64,000 bases of DNA, from the NCBI RefSeq assembly GCF_003688995.1, contig NZ_PENI01000026.1:85102-149101 (forward strand), given 5' to 3'. Position 1 is the first letter of the stretch; each line of letters begins with the position of its first letter. Positions 41,570 through 49,443 of this stretch are shown here, piece after piece. This stretch comes from Streptomyces shenzhenensis. GTDB taxonomy: Bacteria > Actinomycetota > Actinomycetes > Streptomycetales > Streptomycetaceae. A program made the position numbers and the translations under genes. The notes beneath the pieces were generated by a model. It was given only the letters and a program-made list of their open reading frames with translations, was not told the origin of the DNA and did not search any database.

Positions 41570-41724
41570 CCGGCGGCCGGCACCTCTTCGGGCGCGGGCG
41601 TCTGCGGTTCGGCGGCCCGCGCCGTGGTGTCCTCGGGACGTTCACGTGTTTCGTCGTGGTCGAGCGGCTGGTCGAGCGGCTGTTCCTGCGCGACTCCGGT
41701 GGCCAGGGCCTTGCCCAGCTTCAT
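41566..41724 (-). CDS. Small hypothetical protein (52 aa)
   Basis: Starts MKLGKALATGVAQEQPLDQP at ATG 41724 behind GGGAGG with an 8-bp spacing, so the start is well supported, and ends by overlapping the Cys-rich gene. The body is acidic and Pro/Glu/Thr-rich (DHDETRERPEDTTARAAEPQ) with a short basic N-terminal helix. It is probably disordered. The function is unknown; coupling suggests a shared role with the next gene. Confidence 0.65.
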   Translation of the reverse strand: MKLGKALATGVAQEQPLDQPLDHDETRERPEDTTARAAEPQTPAPEEVPAAG

Positions 41725-41894
41725 GGTGCCTCCCATGACTGCCGTAGGTGACCGTTCCACCCATGGTGACCCAGAAGGGCCGAGTCGGACACAGGGCATC
41801 GGATCGCACGCCCACCCACCCCACAGCAGCGCTTATCGATACCTGGTAGAAAAATTAAGTGGAGCTACATCATCGCGCTGCCGAGACTGTACCC

Positions 41895-42797
41895 ATGACG
41901 AACCCGGACCGCCCCGCTCCGCCCTTCGGCCGCGCCCTGTGCGCCATGGTCACGCCCTTCACCCCGACGGGTGCGCTCGATCTCGACGGCGCCGGGCTGC
42001 TGGCCGAACGGCTGGTGGCGGAGGGCTGCGACGGGCTGGTGCTGGGCGGCACGACGGGTGAGTCGCCGACCCTCACCGATGACGAGAAGACGGAGCTGGT
42101 CCGGGCCGTCCGGGCGGCCGTCGGCCGGCGGGCGACGATCGTCGCGGGCGTCGGCACTTTCGACACCCGGCACACCGTCGATCTGACCCGGGCCGCCGAA
42201 CAGGCGGGCGCCGACGGCGCGCTGGTCGTGACGCCGTACTACAGCAGGCCCCCGCAGGACGCGCTGGAGGCACATTTCCGGGAGGTCGCGGACGCGAGCG
42301 GGCTGCCCGTGATGCTGTACGACATCCCCGGCCGCACCGGCACCCGCATCGAGCCCGAGACGATGCTCCGGCTCGCGGACCACCCGCGGATCGTGGCCGT
42401 CAAGGACTGCTCGTACGACTTCCTCGGCACCCAGAAGGTGCTGGCGCGCACGGAACTGGCGTACTACGCGGGCTGCGACGAGCACATCCTCGCCCTGTAC
42501 GCGGTGGGCGCGGCGGGCTGCGTCAGCACGGTGGCGAACGTCGTACCGCGCCAAGTCGCGGACATCCTGGCGTCGTTCGAGGCGGGCGACACGGCGCGCG
42601 CGGCCCGACTCCAGCTGCGGGCCACGCCCCTGATCGAGGCGACGACGGCGGCGGGCCTGCCCGGCACGGTCACCGTGAAGGCCCTCCTGAACGCCCTCGG
42701 CCACCCCGCGGGCCCGGTGCGCCCACCCCTACGCCCGGCCACCCCCGAAACCACGACCCAACTCCTGTCCCTGTACAAGAACTTCACGGCCCTCTGA
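41895..42797 (+). CDS. dapA: 4-hydroxy-tetrahydrodipicolinate synthase (DapA paralogue)
   Basis: Condenses pyruvate and aspartate semialdehyde in the lysine/diaminopimelate pathway. The 300-residue barrel has the canonical keto-acid motif LGGTTGESPTLTDDEK (about 51-66), Y in VVTPYYSRPP and VMLYDIPGRTG, and the Schiff-base lysine in IVAVKDCSYD (about residue 162). The start ATG 41895 is preferred over 41859, which lies in an AT-rich promoter-like stretch (GATACCTGGTAGAAAAATTAAG at 41839-41860 region). Streptomycetes usually have more than one dapA-like gene; this may be the secondary copy. dapD lies 5 kb downstream on the other strand. Confidence 0.85.
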   Translation: MTNPDRPAPPFGRALCAMVTPFTPTGALDLDGAGLLAERLVAEGCDGLVLGGTTGESPTLTDDEKTELVRAVRAAVGRRATIVAGVGTFDTRHTVDLTRAAEQAGADGALVVTPYYSRPPQDALEAHFREVADASGLPVMLYDIPGRTGTRIEPETMLRLADHPRIVAVKDCSYDFLGTQKVLARTELAYYAGCDEHILALYAVGAAGCVSTVANVVPRQVADILASFEAGDTARAARLQLRATPLIEATTAAGLPGTVTVKALLNALGHPAGPVRPPLRPATPETTTQLLSLYKNFTAL

Positions 42798-43221
42798 GCA
42801 GCCCCGAGCCCGGAGCACAGGCCCCCTTTCTCAGCCTGGATGGACCACAGAACGGGGTCTTCGTCGTTGTGAGCCACGGGGTGGTGTTCTCGAACGCGAG
42901 AGCACCATTCCCGAAGCCCTTTGCATGCACGCTGGCCTCACAGACAAGTGTTAAGGACGAGCTAACGCCGATGCCCCTGGTGCCCATGAGGTAAGTCAGT
43001 CGGAGCGCCGAGCACCTGTCTTGCAACGACAGAGACTGGCGGGAATCGCCTCTCAGCGCCGGCACGTCGAGTCATCGAGTGGGGCAGCCGCTGCGATCCG
43101 CCGTCCATGAACCTGGTCCGGCAGTGGCGGGGTTCTGCACAGTCCCCCGCGCTCATAGGGGGCTTGGCGCCGTTGGTCAGGCGTTGCCTCAGTGCCTTAG
43201 CGATCATTTACTGGACAGCGC
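42798..43221. other. Gap at the edge of an accessory segment
   Basis: About 420 bp of lower-GC DNA than its surroundings. One short minus-strand frame (42962-43207, 81 codons, IAKALRQRLTNGAKPPMS) is open, but its composition is not convincing and no family is recognised. I see no tRNA, attachment repeat or IS end. Confidence 0.5.
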
Positions 43222-43728
43222 TTACTCGCCGACGGCTCCGTCTGTCGCTTCGCGCAGTAGGTCGGCGTGGCCGTTGTGCCGCGCATACTCCTCGATCATG
43301 TGGGTGAGGACGTAGCGGAGCGAGATGGTCACGCCGCCGCAGGTGACGGTGTCGTCGAGGGAAGCGAAGGAGGAAGCGACTGCGCGGGCACGGACGCACT
43401 CCTCGCGCCAGACTCCGAACGCCTCGTCCACGTCGGCGTCCTCGACGTGGAACTCGGCGGACGTGCCGTCGGCCTTGCCAGGCCAGAGCGGCCTGACGTC
43501 CTCGGCGTTCAAGGCGAAGCGGAACCAGCTTCGCTCGACGGAGGCTGCGTGGCGTACCAGGCCCAAGAGTGTGAGCCCTGAGGTCGGGATCGCCTTCTGT
43601 TTCAGCTGCTCGCCGGTCAGCCCCTGGCACTTCATGTCCAGGGTGGCCCGCTGGTAGTCGAGGAACGAGGTGAGCGACGCACGGTCGTCGGCCACCTTCG
43701 AGGGGCGTATGCGCTGGTCATCGTTCAC
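43222..43728 (-). CDS. DinB/DUF664 family protein
   Basis: A 168-residue four-helix-bundle protein starting at GTG 43728 (VNDDQRIRPSK). Family features are SLTSFLDYQRATLDMKCQGLTGEQLKQK, TLLGLVRHAASVERSWFR with a metal His, and the final LTHMIEEYARHNGHADLLRE with the His triad region. Members act as metal-dependent thiol transferases or damage-inducible proteins; this subgroup is not defined. The frame continues upstream into the transposase remnant, so automatic annotation may show one fused 396-residue protein. The start lacks a good binding site, so it may rely on transcription from the IS side. Confidence 0.75.
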   Translation of the reverse strand: MNDDQRIRPSKVADDRASLTSFLDYQRATLDMKCQGLTGEQLKQKAIPTSGLTLLGLVRHAASVERSWFRFALNAEDVRPLWPGKADGTSAEFHVEDADVDEAFGVWREECVRARAVASSFASLDDTVTCGGVTISLRYVLTHMIEEYARHNGHADLLREATDGAVGE

Positions 43729-43821
43729 CGAACGATGATGGCAAGGACACCCTCCCGCAGGCCACCCCTCGCGCGAAGAGCCGGACACCAACGCCCAGCT
43801 ACCCCGCTGCCGTTGAGACGC

Positions 43822-44412
43822 ATGCTCGACCCGTGCACGGACCCGGCGGTGCTCGGCGTTGTCGGTTTCCTCGCCGGCCAGGAGGGACCGGCCGGATCGT
43901 CTGCGGTGCGGGACGACCAGACCGGTGTTGATGTAGGCGCCGTCGCCGAGCACGGTGACGCCCTGGCAGTGCTGCGGCAGGCCGGAGTCGCGCCATACGT
44001 GAGCGTCGGCCTTGTTGCCCGGGGCCGGGCGGGCGGTGGCCACGACCAGGCGGGTGTCGGCGTCGATGATGACTTGCATGTTCGCGGAGAACCGGTAGTT
44101 GCGGCTCGAAGCATCGACCTTACGGTCACGGGCCAGGACCAGTGTGCCGTCCACGATCCACAGCCGGTTCGCGACATCGACGGGACGTGAGACCGGCTCG
44201 ATCGCGAGGAAGGGTCGCAGCCGCTGGATGACCCGGTAGTAGACCGCCACCACCAGCACCCGGTCCTGAAGCGGCAGATACCACGGGCGCCCGATCCGCG
44301 GCCCGTCGCCACCCCGCTCCCGCACGACCTTCAGCAATCCCTCGAACTGCTTCATCCGCAGACCCGTGAACGTCTCCACCCACAACGGATCAGCCCTCAA
44401 TACCCCCCGCAT
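43822..44412 (-). mobile_element. Truncated IS5-type DDE transposase remnant
   Basis: About 197 codons match the N-terminal and central part of a streptomycete IS5-family (DDE_Tnp_4) transposase: DPLWVETFTGLRMKQFEGLL, ANRLWIVDGTLVLARDRKVD, SRNYRFSANMQVIIDADTRL and GDGAYINTGLVVPHRRR. The helix-turn-helix segment is missing in frame, the sequence passing directly from AVYYR to VIQRLRPFL near 44232. The C-terminal part after RARVEH is replaced by unrelated sequence. Hence the element is dead. No clear terminal inverted repeats were found. Confidence 0.75.
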
Positions 44413-44791
44413 ACACGGGAAATGCCCTGATCACGGCCTTCTGCGACACGCTTTGGGAAGAACCTGAAGCATCCGGGCCGTTCTAGTTCTTCGAGCGCAT
44501 CACTCAGCTGAGCATCAGAGTCCTCAGCAGCTTTGAGCAGGACGCTGTCGCTATTACGGTAACTCCAGGAACCACAGATGCATGACTAATGGTTTATCCG
44601 TAACTTTTGGTGCGCCATCTCAGTCGCTGGCGCCTGACCGAGGTGCACCGACTGTACGGGGAGCCCGCGCCGCGAACGGGACAGCCGGTGACGAGAGCCG
44701 CACCACAAGTGCGCCAGTAAGATCAGAGCACCGCAGCAAACAATCTGGAAGCCTGTCTGGGCCCTTGAGGCTTGCCTACTTCTCGTAACCA
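44413..44791. other. Low-GC gap between IS remnant and TerD gene
   Basis: About 380 bp, visibly less GC-rich than core genes (for example GCATGACTAATGGTTTATCC near 44580). Only short frames are open and none resembles a known protein. It probably belongs to the imported or rearranged segment marked by the transposase fragment. Confidence 0.5.
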
Positions 44792-46054
44792 CTATCTGGT
44801 TTTGAATTCGACCTTTCCGGTGCTCATTCTGAAGTTCCCGTTGGAGTACAGCGTGGGGCGGGCCTCAACATGGTTCCCGCTGTACTTCTCCACATGTCGG
44901 ATCTGAGCGCCGCCGGGGACGGTGAAGTCGATCAAGGCAATGGCTACCCAGTAGGACAAGTTGCGGTTGTTGAACAGCGGAACCGTAACGGTGGAGCCCC
45001 GTCCGTCAGTGATGACCGCCCGGGCCCCGTAGGACTTGAACGAACCGGCGCCGTTCTCTACCGCGCTGTAGGCACACAACAGGACGTAGCCCTGAAGGTC
45101 GGGACGACGGATCGTGACGGTCTCACGGCCAGGCACCCGGGAGTCACCGTCCAGAGCAATATAGGGCGGCGCGAAGGGCGATCCGAGCTGGCGGTAGTAA
45201 ACGACCTGGTCTGTCTTGTTCGGGCGTTTTCCTTGCGGGGTGACGAGACTTCCGGGGACGTAGAGGGCGTACAGGTCGAGGTCGGCGCCCGCTCGTCGTC
45301 GGGCTGCGCTGCCACCGTTCCACTCAAGCGTGGCCGTCACGACGAGGGTCGGGTCGTCCTTGCGCATGTCGATGGTTGCCTGACCGGCTTTGGCGAGTGC
45401 GACTTTGCCCAGGGGGACGAGAGGACGAGGAGGGTTCCCCTGCCGGACTGGTGCAGCCGCAGGTGGGATGTGCGGTGCGTAGGTGGGCGGCGGCACAGAT
45501 GCCGTGTGCCGGGTCGGAGATGCCGTCACCGCGATGGGGACCTGCGCGGAGGACGGCCCTGGGTCGTCTACGACGATGCCGACGTCGATGGCCAGGCCGG
45601 CCAATCCTGTGTCCCACCCCTGGCCCACTGCTCGTGCTTTCCACGCACCTGCTCGCCTGTAGAGCTCGATCAGGATGGCCACCGTCTCCCGATTTATGAG
45701 AGGCGGTGGCATGAAACCGATCCGTACACCGTCACACTCGATGACCGCATGTGGAGTGTTACTCACGTCGAAGTGGGGGACCTGTAGTTCGGGGTCGATG
45801 CTGGCGACAACCGCAATGCGGTCGACCGTGGAAGGGACCGCCGCCAGATCCGCAACGATGGTCTGCCCTTTCAGAGTGATCCCGTCCTGCGACAGGTGGT
45901 TGTAGAAGACAAGATCGTCATCGCTCCTTACCTTGCCGTCCGGCCCGAGGAGGACGGCAGAGACGTCGATGCCGGTAGTGGGCGATGTAAGGGAGACACG
46001 GCAGATCCCGGCGGGCAGGGCTGCATTGCCGCCTTTGGTAAGAGTGGTGGTCAT
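44792..46054 (-). CDS. TerD-domain protein, second paralogue
   Basis: A 420-residue cytoplasmic protein starting MTTTLTKGGNAALPAGICRV at ATG 46054, with GAGAGG upstream. The N-terminal TerD domain (about 1-160) has the acidic Ca2+-loop LLGPDGKVRSDDDLVFYNH and IELYRRAGAWKARAVGQGWDTGL. A Pro-rich linker (PPPTYAPHIPPAAAPVRQG) follows. The second domain (about 205-420) is a TerD-related module (ATLEWNGGSAARRRAGADLD, VPLFNNRNLSYWVAIALIDFT). Its layout matches 33833-35026 but the second domains differ. GC content is lower than in that gene and it lies beside an IS remnant, so it was perhaps acquired separately. Confidence 0.85.
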   Translation of the reverse strand: MTTTLTKGGNAALPAGICRVSLTSPTTGIDVSAVLLGPDGKVRSDDDLVFYNHLSQDGITLKGQTIVADLAAVPSTVDRIAVVASIDPELQVPHFDVSNTPHAVIECDGVRIGFMPPPLINRETVAILIELYRRAGAWKARAVGQGWDTGLAGLAIDVGIVVDDPGPSSAQVPIAVTASPTRHTASVPPPTYAPHIPPAAAPVRQGNPPRPLVPLGKVALAKAGQATIDMRKDDPTLVVTATLEWNGGSAARRRAGADLDLYALYVPGSLVTPQGKRPNKTDQVVYYRQLGSPFAPPYIALDGDSRVPGRETVTIRRPDLQGYVLLCAYSAVENGAGSFKSYGARAVITDGRGSTVTVPLFNNRNLSYWVAIALIDFTVPGGAQIRHVEKYSGNHVEARPTLYSNGNFRMSTGKVEFKTR

Positions 46055-46403
46055 GTGTGGCCTCTCACGGTGGTACGTACATCCTGAGACCTCCGACTGG
46101 TCCTCGTACCACAAACGCTGATGTCGGTCGTTCGAGGAGGTTTCGAGCCGACCGGAGCCAGCAGGGTGTCGGCGGAGGCGTAGGTGAGGTACCAGGCGCG
46201 TTCGCCATCGGCCAGCGATCACTGGTTCACCGACGTTCACGGGTGACCCGGAGCCGATACCGGGTGCGCGACCGACCTCCCGTGAACGCAGGTGAACGGC
46301 ACCGTTCGCGGCTGCGGGGCCCATCGCCGCCGTTGGAAAGCGAGTTGGGCGGAGTTGCGCTTGCGCGCCTTCGAGCCGAGGCAAGTGTGATCGTCTTGAG
46401 GAC
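46055..46403. other. Gap upstream of the second TerD gene
   Basis: Contains the promoter side of the TerD gene and the long inverted repeat listed separately. No open frame with coding character was found. Confidence 0.5.
46225..46297. repeat. Long imperfect inverted repeat
   Basis: Arm 1 GTTCACCGACGTTCACGGG (46225-46243) and arm 2 CCCGTGAACGCAGGTGAAC (46279-46297) are complementary at 17 of 19 positions around a 35-nt loop. Each arm contains two GTTCAC/GTGAAC words, so the site shows four copies of a GTTCAC half-site and may be either a regulator-binding array or a hairpin. Confidence 0.7.
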
Positions 46404-46868
46404 GTGGAGACCATCATCGCCAGCGCTATAGCTGTCCTGGGCACCCTGCTCGGTTCAGGCATCACCCTGGCGTTTCAACAGCGAACCGCCGACAGGAGCC
46501 ACCAGTTCACGCGCCGAGAGAAGCTCAGACAGGAACGACTCGATGCTTACTCGACCTACGCCGGCGCCCTGATCAACTACCGCCGTTGCCTCGTGCACCT
46601 CTGGATCTGCGAGCACGAACAGCCCCCACCGGAAGACCCCACCGAGGTGCGAATCCGCGCCTACGACCTGCGCTCCAACGCCCAGGAAACCCTGTTCCGC
46701 GTACAGATGCTCTCTGCTGACGAGACACTGGGCCAGGCTGCGGAAGTCATATTGGCCGACGTGACAGCGCTCTCCAAGGCAGCGAGCAGAAGTGAACTCG
46801 ACGAGCGCAGAGTACAAACGCGTGACGGCATCAGCGCACTCGTCAGAGCCGCCAAAGGGCACCTATGA
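46404..46868 (+). CDS. Small membrane-anchored hypothetical protein
   Basis: A 154-residue protein starting at GTG 46404 with TTGAGGAC upstream. One N-terminal transmembrane helix (IIASAIAVLGTLLGSGITLAF) is followed by a charged, coiled-coil-like cytoplasmic part (RSHQFTRREKLRQERLDAYS, AQETLFRVQMLSADETLGQA). This design is found in many actinobacterial proteins of unknown function. It lies within the accessory segment between dapA and dapD. No partner gene is coupled to it. Confidence 0.65.
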   Translation: METIIASAIAVLGTLLGSGITLAFQQRTADRSHQFTRREKLRQERLDAYSTYAGALINYRRCLVHLWICEHEQPPPEDPTEVRIRAYDLRSNAQETLFRVQMLSADETLGQAAEVILADVTALSKAASRSELDERRVQTRDGISALVRAAKGHL

Positions 46869-47115
46869 GGTGCTTGGCAGCCTGCTGTAGCCACGCCCAG
46901 CCGCGCCGCGTTCGCAGCGGGTAGGGCCGAGGAACGGCGGTGAATCGCTGAGCGAGCGACTGCGCCCGGTGAGGTCACGGTTCGGCCGTTTGCTCAGAGC
47001 CGCGAGCGTTCCGGAGGGGGCGCTCAGTCGTGTGCGCCCTCCACGGCCGTCCTGGGGCCGCGAAGGGCGCTCGACGGTGGCCGACACCGGCGACTGCCAA
47101 CCGCTCAGCGGCAGG

Positions 47116-48105
47116 TCAGTTGTGGCTGTGGAGGATTTCGTTCAGGCCGGCCCAGACCGCGTTGTTCGGGCGGGCCTCGACGGCGCCGGTGACCGAGTTG
47201 CGGCGGAAGAGGATGTTGGAGGCGCCGGAGAGCTCGCGGGCCTTGATGATCTGGCCGTCGGGCATCGTCACGCGGGTGCCCGCGGTGACGTACAGCCCGG
47301 CCTCCACGACGCACTCGTCGCCGAGCGCGATGCCGACGCCCGCCTCGGCCCCGATCAGGCAGCGCTCGCCGATGGAGATGATCACATTGCCGCCACCGGA
47401 CAGCGTGCCCATGGTGGAGGCGCCGCCGCCGATGTCCGAGCCGTCGCCGACCACGACGCCCGCGGAGATGCGGCCCTCGACCATGGAGGTGCCCAGGGTG
47501 CCCGCGTTGAAGTTCACGAAGCCCTCGTGCATGACCGTGGTGCCCTCGGCGAGGTGGGCGCCCAGGCGCACCCGGTCCGCGTCGGCGATCCGGACGCCCT
47601 TCGGCGCGACGTAGTCCGTCATGCGCGGGAACTTGTCGATCGAGGTCACCTGGAGGTGCAGGCCCTCGGCGCGGGCGTTGAGCCGCACCGTCTCGATGTC
47701 GTCGACGGCGACCGGGCCGAGCGAGGTCCAGCCGACGTTGGCGAGGAAGCCGAAGATGCCGTCCAGGCTCTGCCCGTGCGGCTTGACCAGGCGGTGCGAG
47801 AGCAGGTGCAGCCGCAGATAGACGTCGTGGGCGTCGATCGGCTTCGCGTCGAGGGAGGAGATGACCGTGCGTACCGCCACGACCTCGACGTTCCGGCGGG
47901 GGTCGGGGCCGACGGCCCGCGCGGCGCCCTCGCCGAGCAACCGCACGGTCTCCTCGGCCGACAGCGACTCGGTGCCGGACGGACCGGGCTCGGCGGCCAG
48001 TTCGGGCGCCGGGAACCAGGTATCGAGAACGGTGCCGTCGGCGGCGACGGTGGCGAGGCCGGCGGCCACGGCGCCGGTGGTGCGAGGAGCAGTCGTGTCG
48101 GTCAT
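47116..48105 (-). CDS. dapD: 2,3,4,5-tetrahydropyridine-2,6-dicarboxylate N-succinyltransferase DapD
   Basis: Succinylates tetrahydrodipicolinate in the succinylase branch of lysine/meso-DAP synthesis. The 329-residue protein has the actinobacterial DapD N-terminal domain (LDTWFPAPELAAEPG, VEVVAVRTVISSLDAKPIDAHDVYLRLHLLSHRL) and a left-handed beta-helix of hexapeptide repeats from about 180 (ADADRVRLGAHLAEGTTVMH, VVVGDGSDIGGGASTMGTLS). ATG 48105 starts MTDTTAPRTTGAVAAG. Mycobacterial-type DapD length supports the call. It is monocistronic. Confidence 0.93.
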   Translation of the reverse strand: MTDTTAPRTTGAVAAGLATVAADGTVLDTWFPAPELAAEPGPSGTESLSAEETVRLLGEGAARAVGPDPRRNVEVVAVRTVISSLDAKPIDAHDVYLRLHLLSHRLVKPHGQSLDGIFGFLANVGWTSLGPVAVDDIETVRLNARAEGLHLQVTSIDKFPRMTDYVAPKGVRIADADRVRLGAHLAEGTTVMHEGFVNFNAGTLGTSMVEGRISAGVVVGDGSDIGGGASTMGTLSGGGNVIISIGERCLIGAEAGVGIALGDECVVEAGLYVTAGTRVTMPDGQIIKARELSGASNILFRRNSVTGAVEARPNNAVWAGLNEILHSHN

Positions 48106-48236
48106 GAGGGCAACCTAACGTGGGCGGGCCCGCACGGGCGAACCGGCGGCGAAGCATCTCAGGTACCGGTCGGCGAAGCATCCCGGTTCTGGTCCGCGGA
48201 CAGCGCCCCTCCGGCATCTGACCCCAGTCCCGCCCG

Positions 48237-48773
48237 TCAAGGAATCACCCGGGCCAGTACCTCTCGCGCGTACCCCTCGTCGTACTCGCCTCCGGTGAGC
48301 AGTACCTGGAGGCAGATGCCGTCCATCAGGGCGAGCAGGGCCCGGGCCGTCACCGGGTCGGTCCGGGCGGCCAGCCGCCGGGCCGTCTCCTCCGTCCACT
48401 CCGCGGCCACCGGCCGCAGCGCGGGGCGCCGCAGGGCCGCCAGATACAGCTCGTACTCCAGCTCGACGCCCGTGCGCTCGCCGCCCAGCCACTCCCCCAG
48501 CACCCGCGCGAGCCCGGCCGCGAGGTCGCCCTCGGTGTCGTCCGGCACGCCGCTGCCGTCCAGCACCTCGGCGAACCCCTCGTTGGCCTGCCGCAGGGCC
48601 GCGACCAGCAGTTCGTCCAGGGTGGCGAAGTGGTACGTGGTGGAGCCGAGCGGGACGTCCGCCTCCGCCGCGACGGTCCGGTGGCTCAGCCCGGCGATGC
48701 CCTTCTCCCCGACGACCCGGATCGCGGCGTCGATGATCCGCTGCCGCCGGTCCGGGTCGTGGCGCCGGACCAT
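48237..48773 (-). CDS. TetR family transcriptional regulator
   Basis: A 178-residue repressor with the N-terminal TetR helix-turn-helix (RQRIIDAAIRVVGEKGIAGLSHRTVAAEADVPLGSTTYHFATLDELL, about 9-55) and a helical ligand domain ending VLLTGGEYDEGYAREVLARV. Its ATG 48773 overlaps the stop of the SMR transporter gene (TGATG), so the two are co-transcribed, transporter first. It probably represses the operon from the palindrome at 49095-49108. Confidence 0.9.
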   Translation of the reverse strand: MVRRHDPDRRQRIIDAAIRVVGEKGIAGLSHRTVAAEADVPLGSTTYHFATLDELLVAALRQANEGFAEVLDGSGVPDDTEGDLAAGLARVLGEWLGGERTGVELEYELYLAALRRPALRPVAAEWTEETARRLAARTDPVTARALLALMDGICLQVLLTGGEYDEGYAREVLARVIP

Positions 48774-49093
48774 CAGTGCGCGCCGCCCAGGTTCAGGACC
48801 ACGACGCCGCCGATGATCAGCAGCAGCCCGGCGATCTTCACCGCGTTCAGCCCCTCCCCGAACAGCAGCAGACCGAGCACCGCGATGGTCGCGGTGCCGA
48901 CCCCGGACCAGATCGCGTACGCCGTGCCGATCGACAGGCTCTTCAGGGTCTGGGCGAGCAGGACGAAGGAGACGACATAGCCGACGGCGGTCAGCAGCGC
49001 GGGCCCCGGCTTGCTGAAACCGTCGCTGTACTTCATCGCGGTCGTGGCGGCCACCTCGGCCGCGATGGCTCCGGAGAGCAGCAGATACCCCAT
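48773..49093 (-). CDS. Small multidrug resistance (SMR/EmrE-type) efflux protein
   Basis: A 106-residue inner-membrane protein with four helices: YLLLSGAIAAEVAATTAMKYS (containing the proton/drug-binding Glu at about residue 13), LLTAVGYVVSFVLLAQTL, IGTAYAIWSGVGTATIAVLGL and AVKIAGLLLIIGGVVVLNL. The length and GYAIWSG-type motif are typical of QacC/EmrE exporters of quaternary ammonium or other cations. ATG 49093 immediately follows the palindrome TGTACGAGCGTACA, leaving little room for a binding site, so the message may be leaderless or weakly translated. Confidence 0.9.
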   Translation of the reverse strand: MGYLLLSGAIAAEVAATTAMKYSDGFSKPGPALLTAVGYVVSFVLLAQTLKSLSIGTAYAIWSGVGTATIAVLGLLLFGEGLNAVKIAGLLLIIGGVVVLNLGGAH

Positions 49094-49094
49094 G

Positions 49095-49108
49095 TGTACG
49101 AGCGTACA
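49095..49108 (-). promoter_or_regulatory. Palindromic operator of the SMR/TetR operon
   Basis: Perfect inverted repeat TGTACGAGCGTACA (6-bp arms, 2-bp centre) one base upstream of the transporter ATG. TetR proteins often bind such palindromes over their own promoters. Repressor binding here would block initiation of the whole operon. Confidence 0.6.
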
Positions 49109-49443
49109 TAACGGTGCGCGCGGCCGACACCCGGCCGGGGATCGACTCCCGAGCGCGAAGGCGGCGGCCTGGCACGGGCCGCGCGGCACGGCGCCGGGAC
49201 ACGGCGGCAGCGCAGGAGTTCGGCCGCCCGGGACCGGCCGGTCGCCCAACACGGCTTCGGCCAGCGGAAACTGATCCGGCGTCAGCCACTGTGCGCCGAG
49301 CGCCCGCCCGGCACACGTCCGACGAACCCTGAGTGCACGGAAACGGTTCCCGACCGCTCCCCGGCTCCACTAGTGTTTCCCCCCTCGATCACCCCGCCCC
49401 CCATCCCCGGCCGCCGCCCAGGGCGCCGCTGGAGGAACAGCGC
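49109..49443. other. Gap between SMR and AbfB-domain genes
   Basis: About 335 bp. It holds the divergent promoters of the two genes, but I see no recognisable gene or repeat. Open frames here are extensions of the AbfB-domain frame lacking a binding site. Confidence 0.5.

Noticed and set aside
43222..44412. One 396-residue transposase-DinB fusion protein
   Set aside because: The two halves belong to unrelated families, and the junction is the truncated end of an IS transposase; accidental fusion of frames is the simplest explanation.
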